A stretch of 40,158 nucleotides of DNA from positions 1-40,158 of the IMG/VR virus record IMGVR_UViG_3300037324_000047. One strand, written 5' to 3'. This stretch comes from a virus. Positions 7,407 through 16,507 of the stretch are shown here, piece by piece. Every line of letters begins with the position of its first letter. Within the stretch, counting starts at the first letter, position 1. The notes beneath the pieces were generated by a model. The model searched no databases, was not told the origin of the DNA, and worked only from the letters and a program-made list of their open reading frames with translations. A program made the position numbers and the translations under genes.

Positions 7407-8324
7407 TTATGGAATATTAACCTTTACCGGTATTGACTCATAGCCACTTACTCCAGCGGTGTCTAATGCTTCTGGATCAACAAGTCCAATAAAGTAACTT
7501 TTTGCAGCGCTTGAAACAGTTACAGTAAATGCCATAAGACCTGGGTTTGCAACCACGGCAGACACTGTTAGCACCAAGCCATCGACATCAGTTGCTTTCC
7601 ACAACGCAGGGGCTGACAACTCTCCGCTAAGCTCTGTAAATAGATTTTTTCTGTCACAACCTGAAAGAACGCGAACATTTGTAATAGGCGCATTCAATGG
7701 ATCCAATACAACAAGCGCAAGATTTTGAAGCCCCTTAAATGAACTCATAACCAAGCCCATTGCAGACAAATCAACAAAAGCAATGTCATCATTTGCAGGC
7801 TTTGCCTTGAATGATAATCTGATATTGTACACTGTGCTTGCACTTCCATCATTAACTTTCCAAGGCGAAGCATAATACATTGTCAAAGGTATTGCTTGCA
7901 TTGACTCCCCTACTGTAGTGCCGAATAACACGCCATTAGCATCAACAAAGAAAATTCCTTTTTTTGTGCTATTGAATTTCCTCAAAGATTTTAAAAGGCA
8001 TAGGCCTCCATCGACAAACCGCAAAGTCCAATCGTATTCGCCCTCTCTACTTACGGCCTTTCCACCATATCCAAAGCTTTCAATAGTTGGATCCTCACTA
8101 TTATCAGTTATGGCCACAAAGTCATTGACTGGGTACCATCTTTCTGAGGCATCGGCCTCGTTTATTTTTGTTTGCAGGTAGGCTCCAAAGTCCGATAAAT
8201 CAGCTTCTAGAACAGTCGCTCCGATTGGGGCGATAATTATTGCAACCACATTTTTTGGATCTAATGTACAGTCTCCAAAGCCAGTGTTTGCACCACCTGC
8301 CAAACAGATTATTTTGTTTAGCAT
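7407..8324 (-). CDS. Probable major tail tube protein
   Basis: A 305-residue soluble protein starting MLNKIICLAGGANTGFGDCT, with many Gly, Ala and Val residues and beta-rich predicted character. The C-terminal 100 residues (from about PITNVRVLSGC) look like an added immunoglobulin-like decoration domain. It is the last gene before a strong terminator and follows the head-tail connectors, the usual place for the abundant tube subunit. The start overlaps the preceding gene by seven bases. The assignment rests on order, size and composition rather than on a recognised signature. Confidence 0.65.
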   Translation of the reverse strand: MLNKIICLAGGANTGFGDCTLDPKNVVAIIIAPIGATVLEADLSDFGAYLQTKINEADASERWYPVNDFVAITDNSEDPTIESFGYGGKAVSREGEYDWTLRFVDGGLCLLKSLRKFNSTKKGIFFVDANGVLFGTTVGESMQAIPLTMYYASPWKVNDGSASTVYNIRLSFKAKPANDDIAFVDLSAMGLVMSSFKGLQNLALVVLDPLNAPITNVRVLSGCDRKNLFTELSGELSAPALWKATDVDGLVLTVSAVVANPGLMAFTVTVSSAAKSYFIGLVDPEALDTAGVSGYESIPVKVNIP

Positions 8325-8863
8325 GCTTTTATGATTTTAAGTTTTAGATTTTTTATTTCAATAACATCTAGGTAATCATTAAAAATGTTACCCTCATTTC
8401 CGTACAGTCCAGATCTCCCCCAATACAACCTGTCCCATTTTTGCCTTTGCAACCTATCAACTGAGTACACCTGAAACGATTTATCTGCTACTATTTGCCT
8501 TAAAAACTCCTCGTAAATAGGGTACAGAAACGGCACAAAATTATATTCATACCTCTCACTTGCAATGTATTCTCTCTTAGTTCCTTTTGCTATAATGAAA
8601 TGCAATGTAGCTTCTGTCTCAATACCTACATTGTTTGCTGTAGATTCTTCTGGAAAGTCTTGGAATAGGGCAATCAGCGGATACTTGTTAAACCTAGCTG
8701 ACTGCCCTTTATCCTTTTGCTTTAACCTGTTAATTATCTCCAAGGGGTGACCATGCATGTATTGAACAGTACCGGCACTGGATAATATATCTGGTCTCTT
8801 TTCCATCAATACTAAATTTATCCTTTCCACAACCTCCCTAAAAATATTAACAACTGGCTTCAT
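8318..8863 (-). CDS. Putative head-tail joining / tail completion protein
   Basis: A 181-residue protein starting MKPVVNIFREVVERINLVLM and containing YPLIALFQDFPEES at about 82-95. Position between the connector gene and the probable tail tube fits a neck, head-closure or tail terminator protein. It overlaps the upstream gene in an ATGA and the tube gene by seven bases. No named domain is seen. Confidence 0.5.
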   Translation of the reverse strand: MKPVVNIFREVVERINLVLMEKRPDILSSAGTVQYMHGHPLEIINRLKQKDKGQSARFNKYPLIALFQDFPEESTANNVGIETEATLHFIIAKGTKREYIASERYEYNFVPFLYPIYEEFLRQIVADKSFQVYSVDRLQRQKWDRLYWGRSGLYGNEGNIFNDYLDVIEIKNLKLKIIKAC

Positions 8864-9363
8864 AAATTGAATGAATTAATGACACTGAAATTTTTACCTG
8901 CCCTCTGTGAATAGTTTCTCATTAACAGATCCAACGGATCCAGCATTTCAATCATATCATTCCATGCTTTTACGCATCTGTCATCTGGACTAACCATTCT
9001 GGCGTTCTCTGCTATTCCAAAAACTTCACCAACTCCCTGTTGGGAAGTGATCATGTCTTGAGCGAAATAATAGAAAACATAATTTGCAATAGGGCTAAAT
9101 TTGTCAATATTCTTTAATCCAACCCAATCATAAGCTTTGCCAGAATAACTGAATAGCGCTCCGTTCAGGATCTTGGCTATCTCTGGATCAGTAGGACTTA
9201 AATTTTCTGTGTTGATTTCATTCATCAACTCAAGGCCAAAGTAGTTAAGTAAGAATCGTTTTTCATACTTCTTAATAAAGAAGTTTACATTCTCCTGCAC
9301 CTCTGGTTGTCCTAACTGAGCAATGTTGATTTCTCCAAAGAAATATCCCGTGTCAATAATCAT
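8860..9363 (-). CDS. Putative head-tail connector (adaptor) protein
   Basis: A 167-residue acidic, largely helical protein starting MIIDTGYFFGEINIAQLGQP. Helical proteins of this size just after the capsid gene are usually the gp6-like adaptors that dock under the portal. It starts directly after the stop of the 76-residue gene and overlaps the next gene in an ATGA. The family was not proven from the sequence; the call combines size, predicted fold and position. Confidence 0.5.
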   Translation of the reverse strand: MIIDTGYFFGEINIAQLGQPEVQENVNFFIKKYEKRFLLNYFGLELMNEINTENLSPTDPEIAKILNGALFSYSGKAYDWVGLKNIDKFSPIANYVFYYFAQDMITSQQGVGEVFGIAENARMVSPDDRCVKAWNDMIEMLDPLDLLMRNYSQRAGKNFSVINSFNL

Positions 9364-9594
9364 TTATTTCGCTTTTTGAGCCTTTTCTTGAGCTTCGATA
9401 GCCCCCTCTCTTTTTGCTTTGACTTTGGATATAAGTGCCTCCATAACCTCTTTTGCAGGCTTTGTAGTCATCTTTGCTCCTGTGTCCTTTAATTTCTCTG
9501 CAACTTTTACATTCATTGCATGAACCCCTTTTTTGTGATATCTAGTATCCTCGCTTAGGGTTACAATTACTATCTGTTCAATTTTACCTGCCAT
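9364..9594 (-). CDS. Small Lys-rich hypothetical protein after capsid
   Basis: A 76-residue protein starting MAGKIEQIVIVTLSEDTRYH and ending in a Lys/Ala-rich helix (REGAIEAQEKAQKAK). It lies between the capsid and connector genes. It could be a capsid-associated or head-completion protein, but no family is recognised. A possible promoter lies upstream at 9616-9623. Confidence 0.55.
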   Translation of the reverse strand: MAGKIEQIVIVTLSEDTRYHKKGVHAMNVKVAEKLKDTGAKMTTKPAKEVMEALISKVKAKREGAIEAQEKAQKAK

Positions 9595-9615
9595 TTTTTA
9601 ATTGGTAATTGGTTT

Positions 9616-9623
9616 CAAATTTA
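9616..9623 (-). promoter_or_regulatory. Possible -7 promoter box downstream of the capsid gene
   Basis: The minus strand reads TAAATTTG, matching the Bacteroidetes -7 consensus TAnnTTTG, 22 bases before the ATG of the 76-residue gene. No convincing -33 box is present. An imperfect dyad with 10-base arms (9633-9657) overlaps the capsid stop codon just upstream. Confidence 0.35.
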
Positions 9624-9652
9624 TTTATACTATTACTTTAACCTAAATCAGA

Positions 9653-10981
9653 TTAAGGTTTTGCGATCGCAGACAAAATGTTTGCAATCGTGTCGTACAT
9701 AACTCCATTTAATTTATGGCTTGGAATATAAGAAAGAACCTCTTGGTAACCTCTGTAAGATGTTCTGTCTTTTCGGAAGTCATCATCGTTTAGTCCTCTT
9801 TCAAAAACTACATCGCCAAAGTTTCTGATTTTAAAACCAACATTAGCACTTGTAAACAATAAATGAGTACTTGGAATATCTTCCGCATCTGATGGCACAA
9901 CTTCAATGCCTGCAATAAACAAGGCTCCAACAGCATTGACATAAACGAGGCTATTGTTCTTGTACTTGTCGTCTGCATCCTTTAAAATGTGCATAGCAAA
10001 AAAGACATCTTCTGCAACAAACACTTTTTGTGGTATCTCTTTTAAACTGCCCATATAAGCAGCCCCGGCTACAATTGCATCTATGATATTGGGAGATGAA
10101 ATTTGTGAGTCAAAAGCAGGAGTTGGCGCAAAGGTTATTGCATTTGTTTTTAAACCTATTGGGCCGTCTGGATTAATAGCAGGATTATTGTTAAGTAAAC
10201 CATCGTTATATGTTTCTCTCATTTCTTCAACAAAATCCTCCCTGATAAATAGCTCCATTCCAGACACGTCTTTCAGAAGTTTATCTTCGACAGTTCCAAA
10301 GATCGCAAGCTTCTTAGCCTCTACCTTTCCTGTTCCAACTCTAAAAGATCTCATTGGCTTGGCATCACCTGAGGCGATCCATTCAGCACCTCCTGCATCT
10401 CCAGCTACAGGGTTTGCATCTCCCACTTCGATTTTTTCCATGTACAAAAGCTCAGGAACACCAATGCTAGAAATAGTAAAGTTGTCCAGAATTAAATTTC
10501 GCTTTCGATTGCGTTGATAAAGCTCTGGGTCAATTTCCCTTCCAGCAAACACACTTGGATCCGTTCCGGCAATTCCAGTAAAGAATGTGGCCATTCCGAA
10601 AACTTCTGGTGCCTTAATTGTAATCTCAGCCTCAGACCTTGTCTTGCTAGCTCCATTGAAAACTTTACCTATAAATTCCTCAATGTCTTTTAAGGAAACA
10701 AAACTTTTCTTTTTACCGGTATTATCCCCCTCTTTAGACTTATTCTGCTCCTCTCGAATGTCACAAATCATCTCTCGGTACTTTAAAAGAGTTGTGTTAA
10801 TGTTCAAGATCTCCTTGTCAACATCTTTTTCGCTCATAGTATTGATAGTCTTTTCCAAACCATCAATTTTTAACGTTAGGTCTGTTAAACCTTTCTGCTC
10901 TTTTACCTCAACAAGCTCCTGCTTAAAACCTTCAATTTGTTCTTTTAGCAAGGCTAAGGCTTTTAATTCGTCTTCTCCCAT
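9653..10981 (-). CDS. Major capsid protein, HK97 fold, with N-terminal delta-like domain
   Basis: A 442-residue protein. Residues 1-120 are charged and coiled-coil, like the HK97 delta domain that acts as an internal scaffold and is cut off by the prohead protease. The rest, from about EVFGMATFFTGIAGTDPSVF at 126, resembles an HK97-type capsid protein, with long beta-hairpins and a C-terminal YRGYQEVLSYIPS region. It begins one base after the protease stop (TAAAATG). The cut site probably lies around residues 110-130. The order terminase, portal, protease, capsid is canonical and supports the call. Confidence 0.88.
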   Translation of the reverse strand: MGEDELKALALLKEQIEGFKQELVEVKEQKGLTDLTLKIDGLEKTINTMSEKDVDKEILNINTTLLKYREMICDIREEQNKSKEGDNTGKKKSFVSLKDIEEFIGKVFNGASKTRSEAEITIKAPEVFGMATFFTGIAGTDPSVFAGREIDPELYQRNRKRNLILDNFTISSIGVPELLYMEKIEVGDANPVAGDAGGAEWIASGDAKPMRSFRVGTGKVEAKKLAIFGTVEDKLLKDVSGMELFIREDFVEEMRETYNDGLLNNNPAINPDGPIGLKTNAITFAPTPAFDSQISSPNIIDAIVAGAAYMGSLKEIPQKVFVAEDVFFAMHILKDADDKYKNNSLVYVNAVGALFIAGIEVVPSDAEDIPSTHLLFTSANVGFKIRNFGDVVFERGLNDDDFRKDRTSYRGYQEVLSYIPSHKLNGVMYDTIANILSAIAKP

Positions 10982-10982
10982 T

Positions 10983-11813
10983 TTAATTTTTTGTTAAAGT
11001 GATTAATTCATTAAGTAAATCTAATCTTTTTTGAGTGGATTTCTCCGGCTCGACCTCTGAAGTGGCATAGTTGCCGGCTTCAAATAATGTTGGCGTGGCG
11101 CTGTTGGATCCTTCCATAACCATGCTGCCTTCTTTGTAAATTTTTGCCTCCTTGACGGCCCAAAAATAACCGTTTTTAATTGCCGAATCTTTGTTTACAA
11201 TTTTATTAACATACTTCTCGTAAGTTTTTCTTTCCTCCTCCCAATCCTTGTCATCTGAGTTGACTGCAAGCGAGATCTTGACATATTCCATCCTAATCGA
11301 ATGTTGCACCTTTCTACGGTTACGATATGCTTTAAATCCAATCTCGTTAGAATCGTCTGTCATTCTAGCTTCAAAAACGAGAGCTTCTGTATCTCCTTCA
11401 TAATCCAGCCCTAAATCTTTCCATGGTATAATTTTGACCATTGCCACCACATCTTCTGGGTATGCTATTACCTGGCCTATTTTATATTCATGGTTTAGGA
11501 TTAAGGCAGGCTTTACTCCATCACTGATTGACTTGTTCCAGATTCCATTTAAGTGTACATCTTCGTGTGAGTCATAAAAAAGTGTTGTGTTTATTACAGG
11601 ATAAACCATGTCCCCAAATTCAAGCTTAACCTCCTGCCCTTCTGCTTTACTCGAATTTATTTTAATTCCTAGCCCGGCAGAACTTGGAACTCCATCAGCA
11701 TTTTTTATGGCCGACTTTTTTGCCTGAAAGATCTTACTTGCCTTTCCTCTCATAGCCCTAAACATCTCCTCGTAAGTGTTAAAATCTTGGCCTAAAACTT
11801 TGCAGTGTATCAT
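10983..11813 (-). CDS. Prohead maturation protease, S78/HK97-like
   Basis: A 276-residue protein that should process the capsid delta domain and then itself. Residues 104-116 (LILNHEYKIGQVI) match the active-site His region of HK97-type proteases, with H108 the likely catalytic His. S172 in VQHSIRMEYVKI fits the nucleophile. The C-terminal 60 residues look unstructured. It lies between portal and capsid, 18 bases after the portal stop and 1 base before the capsid start. Confidence 0.8.
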   Translation of the reverse strand: MIHCKVLGQDFNTYEEMFRAMRGKASKIFQAKKSAIKNADGVPSSAGLGIKINSSKAEGQEVKLEFGDMVYPVINTTLFYDSHEDVHLNGIWNKSISDGVKPALILNHEYKIGQVIAYPEDVVAMVKIIPWKDLGLDYEGDTEALVFEARMTDDSNEIGFKAYRNRRKVQHSIRMEYVKISLAVNSDDKDWEEERKTYEKYVNKIVNKDSAIKNGYFWAVKEAKIYKEGSMVMEGSNSATPTLFEAGNYATSEVEPEKSTQKRLDLLNELITLTKN

Positions 11814-11831
11814 TTAATTACCTCCCCTTTT

Positions 11832-13124
11832 TTAAGTTTGTTGATCTTCTCCTGTATCGACTGTTTCAGCTTCTGGCTCAACTCCTCCTGCAGGAGCTTG
11901 TTCTTGAGTTGCTGGATTTGGCTTTGGTTTTTCATAAAGGAATTTTTTAAATTTTAAGTCTACAAATGCAAGCGCTTCTTTCTGGTCTATTCCCAACTCC
12001 AAAAGAGATTTTAAATTAGCTAACTTCTTAGCCTTGGTTTCCTCTCTATCTTTTTCCATCACTTGTACGAATGGTAGGTGATCCCAACTCATAACAATTT
12101 CACCAACAAGCCCAAAAAAATCCGTAATGCCTTGTGACAACTCTTGCCCTTTTGGATCAAGGCAATAAGCAATATGACTGGATCTAGCTTTTTCTTGATT
12201 TTCATAAGTAGAGCTTTGGTTGGCCTCAAGTACATCTCTTGGTATGTTATACATTCCACCGATTACCGCATAATCGGCTAAATAACTTTGGCTCAACTCC
12301 ATGCTTTTCATATTATCAACAAAACGTCTAATCTCCACCATTGATTTTACAGCATGAATATTCTTCCCTCCATCTTCTATTTTTGTTTCAATGTCGTCTT
12401 TCTCCTTTTCGCCAAGCATTCTTTTAGTCACGTCCATTGCATCGGTTCTCCCTGCCACAATAAATTTACCCGAAAACTTTGTGTTGATGTTTTTTGATTT
12501 TAGAACCTCTTCAGAATTAAGAATGACTTTGTAGAGCGAATCCAATCGGCTAAGTCCGTTTATGTCCTTAACTGCGCTGTTCGTAAGATCCATGAATTGC
12601 ATTAACTCTCCAAAAGGAATTTTCATTATCTTACCGTTTTGCTGGCAATAAGTTATTTCTTTTCCCTGCATTTCCTCCCAGCTATTACTGGACAAAATTA
12701 AACCCTGCTCTTTTAATACTGTTGGAAAGTCCATCTCGAAAGGATTCAAAACAAACATCTTTGTCGTGTCTGGAAAATTTTTGTCCCTTACGTAGATCCA
12801 ACTATTGCCCAACATGTTCCAGAACATCCAGTCCCAAAGAAACTGCCTAATGTTGTCTTGGTAATTAGGCCTTTTTAGAACCTTAGCGACCTCTTCGGGC
12901 ATGTCTTTTTCCTTATCCTTTTCGTAATAATAGAACTTGCCTAGGCTAAACATGTCACATTGTAGGGCTATTACCTTAATCATTGCCGGGTTGGCAATAA
13001 CAAGCTCCAGAACCTTTTGCATCTTCATTCTACTGAATGATGCTCCCCCTAAAATGTCGTAGCTGAAATAATTGTAGTTCTTATTGAACCCGAAAATTGA
13101 ACTTAGGCCTTTTAGTAAATCCAC
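11832..13124 (-). CDS. Portal protein, HK97 family
   Basis: A 430-residue protein that forms the DNA entry ring. It shows the usual pattern of HK97-type portals: a WDWMFWNMLGNSWIYV region at about 92-107, a NGLSRLDSL segment at about 190-198, and an Asn/Gln/Ser-rich helix region (DVLEANQSSTYENQEKARSS) at about 313-332. The C-terminal 30 residues are Pro/Glu-rich and probably disordered. It follows the large terminase gene by 33 bases. Confidence 0.88.
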   Translation of the reverse strand: MDLLKGLSSIFGFNKNYNYFSYDILGGASFSRMKMQKVLELVIANPAMIKVIALQCDMFSLGKFYYYEKDKEKDMPEEVAKVLKRPNYQDNIRQFLWDWMFWNMLGNSWIYVRDKNFPDTTKMFVLNPFEMDFPTVLKEQGLILSSNSWEEMQGKEITYCQQNGKIMKIPFGELMQFMDLTNSAVKDINGLSRLDSLYKVILNSEEVLKSKNINTKFSGKFIVAGRTDAMDVTKRMLGEKEKDDIETKIEDGGKNIHAVKSMVEIRRFVDNMKSMELSQSYLADYAVIGGMYNIPRDVLEANQSSTYENQEKARSSHIAYCLDPKGQELSQGITDFFGLVGEIVMSWDHLPFVQVMEKDREETKAKKLANLKSLLELGIDQKEALAFVDLKFKKFLYEKPKPNPATQEQAPAGGVEPEAETVDTGEDQQT

Positions 13125-13157
13125 GTTGATAGCATTTTTTTTACTAATGTAAAGCTT

Positions 13158-14570
13158 TTATGCCATTTTTATTACTCCTTCCATCTGTAAAAAAGTCACT
13201 ACATATCTGGCAGGATCAATTGTGTGATTGTCCAAGTCCATTGGATCCTCTAAAACAAGTCCATATCTGTCATTTTTGTAACTGTAATTCTCTTGTTCAT
13301 ATTTGACATTTTTGCTTTCTGAAGTATAATAAACATTAAGATTTTGAAGCAAATCAATTCCATCTTTTATGCTTCCAGGCGGTTTGTGTGCTGACAAAGC
13401 ATCATCATAACCACACTGGCGTAGAGCTATTATTTTCAGCTTTCTGTTTGGATCGCAAATGATATAACTGTCTTGTGGGATTCCAAGCTTTTTGAACAGC
13501 CATATAACCAGTCCTTCATCTTCAAGATCAATTTGTGCTCTTTCTGTATTGGTTAATTTGCTTCTGATTTCATTCTCTGAATTATAATTTAGCTCATGAA
13601 TGTAAAGCCCTCCATCATAATATTTGCATTCGATAATTCCAAAAGGATCAGACTTGCCCCAGTCAACCCCATAAATGCTTTGGACTTCCAGATCATAAAA
13701 CTCTTGCAAGGAAATTTCATTCCATCTAAAAATTCTGTTGGGCTTCTCTGCCTTTAATCCTAATCCATAAACGCTCCAGTTATAATTGTCTGCGCTCTGC
13801 TTCTTTTCATTCTCTTGGCATCTAGTTAATTCTGCCAAATCTTCTTCGTTAAGCTCTTTCTCGTTTTTTACATGATCATATATCAATCCTTCGCTTAGAC
13901 TTAACCTTTGCCCCTCTACTGCTTTGCACATATCTACAGGTTGATAGCTCAGGATCTTGAGCCTTTGCTCCCTTGGACAAAAAGGATTGTCCATAAAAGT
14001 AGAATGAATGACTAGAGTTCTTTTGTCCTTTTTTAAATTGTCGACCCAGTGAGCTTTTTTAGGATTCCAATCTATAATAATAAGCTCTGTTGTTCTCTGA
14101 TCAATCTGGTCAAAGGTTCCTTTTGAAATTTGATAAGGTTCGTTAAGCCAAGCAATATCGCCATTGTAGCCCATCACTTTTTTCTCGTCATCTGTTCCTG
14201 TGATCTCAATTACCGAACCTGTGTTCAAAAAATGATACAACCCTTTTGATTCCTTAAACCTGCAATATTGAGCAAATGGCAGATAAGGATAAATTTGTCC
14301 CATGTCATAACCTACTGTGTCTTTGCAATCTTTCTTGGTATCTCTCCAGACCGATATTCTTTTGCTCTTTTTCTTGAGCCCAAACATATACAGCGATTGG
14401 ATAATTGAATAAGTCTTTGAGCTTCTTGAGCTACCCTCATGTACTATGTATTTGTACTTTCTAATCTTTTGCCCATTCTCGTCAATCAATATTTCGCCAT
14501 CTTCTCCCACATCAAACAGGTTCATGGCCTCCCACTGCCTTTCAAATACTCCTGTTGCATTTATCTCCAT
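13158..14570 (-). CDS. terL: Terminase large subunit, PBSX type
   Basis: A 470-residue packaging ATPase and nuclease. The Walker A-like loop GSSRSSKT is at 46-53, the Walker B region (GDIAWLNEP) at about 137-145, and the nuclease domain begins IYGVDWGKSD (D303). Further acidic residues occur at D373 (IICDPNRK) and in DNHTIDPARY at 447-456. This arrangement matches the PBSX-like terminase family. It lies about 100 bases after the small subunit gene. That gap (14571-14671) has a GC-poor spacer and no recognisable pac or cos site. Confidence 0.95.
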   Translation of the reverse strand: MEINATGVFERQWEAMNLFDVGEDGEILIDENGQKIRKYKYIVHEGSSRSSKTYSIIQSLYMFGLKKKSKRISVWRDTKKDCKDTVGYDMGQIYPYLPFAQYCRFKESKGLYHFLNTGSVIEITGTDDEKKVMGYNGDIAWLNEPYQISKGTFDQIDQRTTELIIIDWNPKKAHWVDNLKKDKRTLVIHSTFMDNPFCPREQRLKILSYQPVDMCKAVEGQRLSLSEGLIYDHVKNEKELNEEDLAELTRCQENEKKQSADNYNWSVYGLGLKAEKPNRIFRWNEISLQEFYDLEVQSIYGVDWGKSDPFGIIECKYYDGGLYIHELNYNSENEIRSKLTNTERAQIDLEDEGLVIWLFKKLGIPQDSYIICDPNRKLKIIALRQCGYDDALSAHKPPGSIKDGIDLLQNLNVYYTSESKNVKYEQENYSYKNDRYGLVLEDPMDLDNHTIDPARYVVTFLQMEGVIKMA

Positions 14571-14671
14571 TCCAAATATTGTTCTGTTATTTTAATAATT
14601 ACAAACTAATTTTAAAAAGCCTCCCAACTTAAGACCAGCCATGCCAAAATAAAATATTGAATTTCTCCTTT

Positions 14672-15022
14672 TTACTTCTTTATGTTAATTGTGATCTCCA
14701 TGTCGTCCTGAATTTCAAAGCTATTATGCTGATTTGTCAATGCTCTTAATTCATCTTCATCAGCAAGCAGTTTCATATAAGCAATTTGCAAGGTGGGATT
14801 CTCTGAATCAAACCACTTTTTAAACATAACCGCTTTAATTTTGCCCTTTGCCGTATTGATCTCCTGCTGAATCCTTTTATGCCTGTCCGATCCTGTAGGA
14901 AAATAAGTGTAAAATGTTTCTCGACTAATACCCATTAACGCAATAAGCATATTTAAGCTATGGGGCTTATTCTTAGTTACAGTTTCAACTGCTGTGTTAA
15001 ATAGGTCGTCTGGATTGTACAT
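14672..15022 (-). CDS. terS: Terminase small subunit
   Basis: A 116-residue DNA-binding protein. A helix-turn-helix occurs near 22-42 (SLNMLIALMGISRETFYTYF), followed by a helical oligomerisation region with KKWFDSENPTLQIAYMKLLA at about 68-87, typical of small terminases. It lies immediately before terL and should recognise the packaging start site. It starts 13 bases after the stop of the second glycosyltransferase gene. Confidence 0.82.
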   Translation of the reverse strand: MYNPDDLFNTAVETVTKNKPHSLNMLIALMGISRETFYTYFPTGSDRHKRIQQEINTAKGKIKAVMFKKWFDSENPTLQIAYMKLLADEDELRALTNQHNSFEIQDDMEITINIKK

Positions 15023-15035
15023 AACTTTTTGCCTT

Positions 15036-15794
15036 TTAAACTCCTTTAATTGGCACTTTGATTACTGGATTAATGTCAAATATAGTTTCTTTTTTTTTGC
15101 CTTTTTTCTTTCCTTTATCAAGCCGGACTATCTTACTGCCCCACTTGCGTTGGAACAACTTCATCTGCTCGCGCCCCCTTTCGATTGTTCGATTATCTGA
15201 GCATCCTCCAATATTTCCATGGTCTTTTTTTATCATGTGAATGTAATTGAACCTTAATGCTCCTCTGTATTTATTAAAATGTTGCAGGCAATAATCGTAA
15301 TCCTCTTTTAAGGGCAAATTTTCGTCAAACAGAATTGGGTTTGGGATTATTCCCATCAAAGACCCGCTGATATAGTTTGTAAAGCTTAATGGCGTATACT
15401 CTCTGTAGGATCCTTTATCTCCAATGATGTTTAACCCAAATAGTTTGTACCCTGCTTCTTTAGCCATAACAAAAGCCATCTCGAAGAACTCTAATATGTC
15501 TTCTGCTTTCATTGATTTTAAAAACGGGCTTTTATCCTTAAAATCCCACAGTTTAAAATCCTCAATATCATCGTCAATCATAATACCGCCATTTTTTAAT
15601 AAGACCTGAGCAATATGGTTTCTTACCCTTGATAGGTTCCCTCTCAGATCATTTGGTATCACTCTTATTTTGTGACCTTCTGCCCTATACTCATGCTCTT
15701 CAAATTCATGCACAACGTAAATGACACTTGGCAAAATTTTATGGGTCTTGACCCCTTTTGCTCTTTTGTAGCTTGGTGCGTAGATTTCATTCAT
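15036..15794 (-). CDS. TAGT-like GT-A glycosyltransferase, second copy
   Basis: A 252-residue protein related to the next gene upstream. It starts MNEIYAPSYKRAKGVKTHKI, has SRVRNHIAQVLL and then the metal-binding acidic triad IDDD at 73-76, and a later acidic pair in LKEDYDYCL. This pattern matches small GT-A glycosyltransferases of the TET-associated (TAGT) type found in phages, which are proposed to put sugars on modified pyrimidines in DNA. The sequence shows the fold and metal motif, not the acceptor. Both copies end with the same tail, PIKGV. It overlaps the upstream copy in an ATGA. Confidence 0.65.
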   Translation of the reverse strand: MNEIYAPSYKRAKGVKTHKILPSVIYVVHEFEEHEYRAEGHKIRVIPNDLRGNLSRVRNHIAQVLLKNGGIMIDDDIEDFKLWDFKDKSPFLKSMKAEDILEFFEMAFVMAKEAGYKLFGLNIIGDKGSYREYTPLSFTNYISGSLMGIIPNPILFDENLPLKEDYDYCLQHFNKYRGALRFNYIHMIKKDHGNIGGCSDNRTIERGREQMKLFQRKWGSKIVRLDKGKKKGKKKETIFDINPVIKVPIKGV

Positions 15795-16507
15795 ACTCCT
15801 TTAATTGGTATTCTAAATTCAAACCTTGTCTTGTTCCAGATCATTATTTGTCTGCCCCATTTGTTGTTTATCTGTTTTGCGAATTTCTTTTTGTCCTGAA
15901 CACTGTATTTTATTACTGATTCCTTTCCTCCATCCTCTCCATTAAAAACGCAAACAAATCTGTTTTCTCTGATCATAAATCTATTTTTATTCATTTTAGA
16001 CGCCCAAAACTCAACATCTTCTGTGATTCTAAAATTCTCGTCATACTTAATGCCATCGAGAACATTAATTAATGCATTGCCAAAAACAGGCTTGGTAAAA
16101 GAAAATGGCTGAAAGTCTTTTAACTTTAAATTGTCTGATGAATAATCAAACCCTCCAAGCCCGGCCTGCATATCCTCTGCCATAATTTGTACCCATTCCA
16201 TTGCTTCCAAAGCTTCATCGCCTGTCAGCTTTTTTTGATGCTTTTTTTCTTTGATGCAGATAAGATCATCATCACATATCCAAGCCCAACCGTCCGGCTC
16301 CCTCTCTTTAATTAACTCCAAAATAGCATTTCTTTTTTTTGCAACAGATCCATCTTTTTTATTAGGTATACTCACTACATTTTTGCCATATCTTTTTTTG
16401 TAATTAAGAAACTGACTTTCCGGCACTACAATAGTTCCACTTTCTAAATATTCAAAGGTCTTGACTGATTCCCACCTATTAAATGAAGGTATATAAATGC
16501 TATTCAT
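15791..16507 (-). CDS. TAGT-like GT-A glycosyltransferase, first copy
   Basis: A 238-residue protein. It starts MNSIYIPSFNRWESVKTFEY, has KKRNAILELI and the metal-binding CDDD at 78-81, a second acidic motif ITEDVEFW, and the C-terminus RIPIKGV shared with its tandem paralogue. The likely reaction is sugar transfer from a nucleotide sugar. TAGT family proteins are associated in other phages with base hydroxylases and ParB-like proteins, and here a ParB-domain gene overlaps it by eight bases. No hydroxylase is visible in this genome, so the acceptor is open: DNA, RNA or protein. Confidence 0.65.
   Translation of the reverse strand: MNSIYIPSFNRWESVKTFEYLESGTIVVPESQFLNYKKRYGKNVVSIPNKKDGSVAKKRNAILELIKEREPDGWAWICDDDLICIKEKKHQKKLTGDEALEAMEWVQIMAEDMQAGLGGFDYSSDNLKLKDFQPFSFTKPVFGNALINVLDGIKYDENFRITEDVEFWASKMNKNRFMIRENRFVCVFNGEDGGKESVIKYSVQDKKKFAKQINNKWGRQIMIWNKTRFEFRIPIKGV

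Noticed and set aside
14571-14671. Possible packaging site or promoter between terS and terL
   Set aside because: Only near matches to TAnnTTTG were seen and no repeats or bent-DNA pattern that I could defend.
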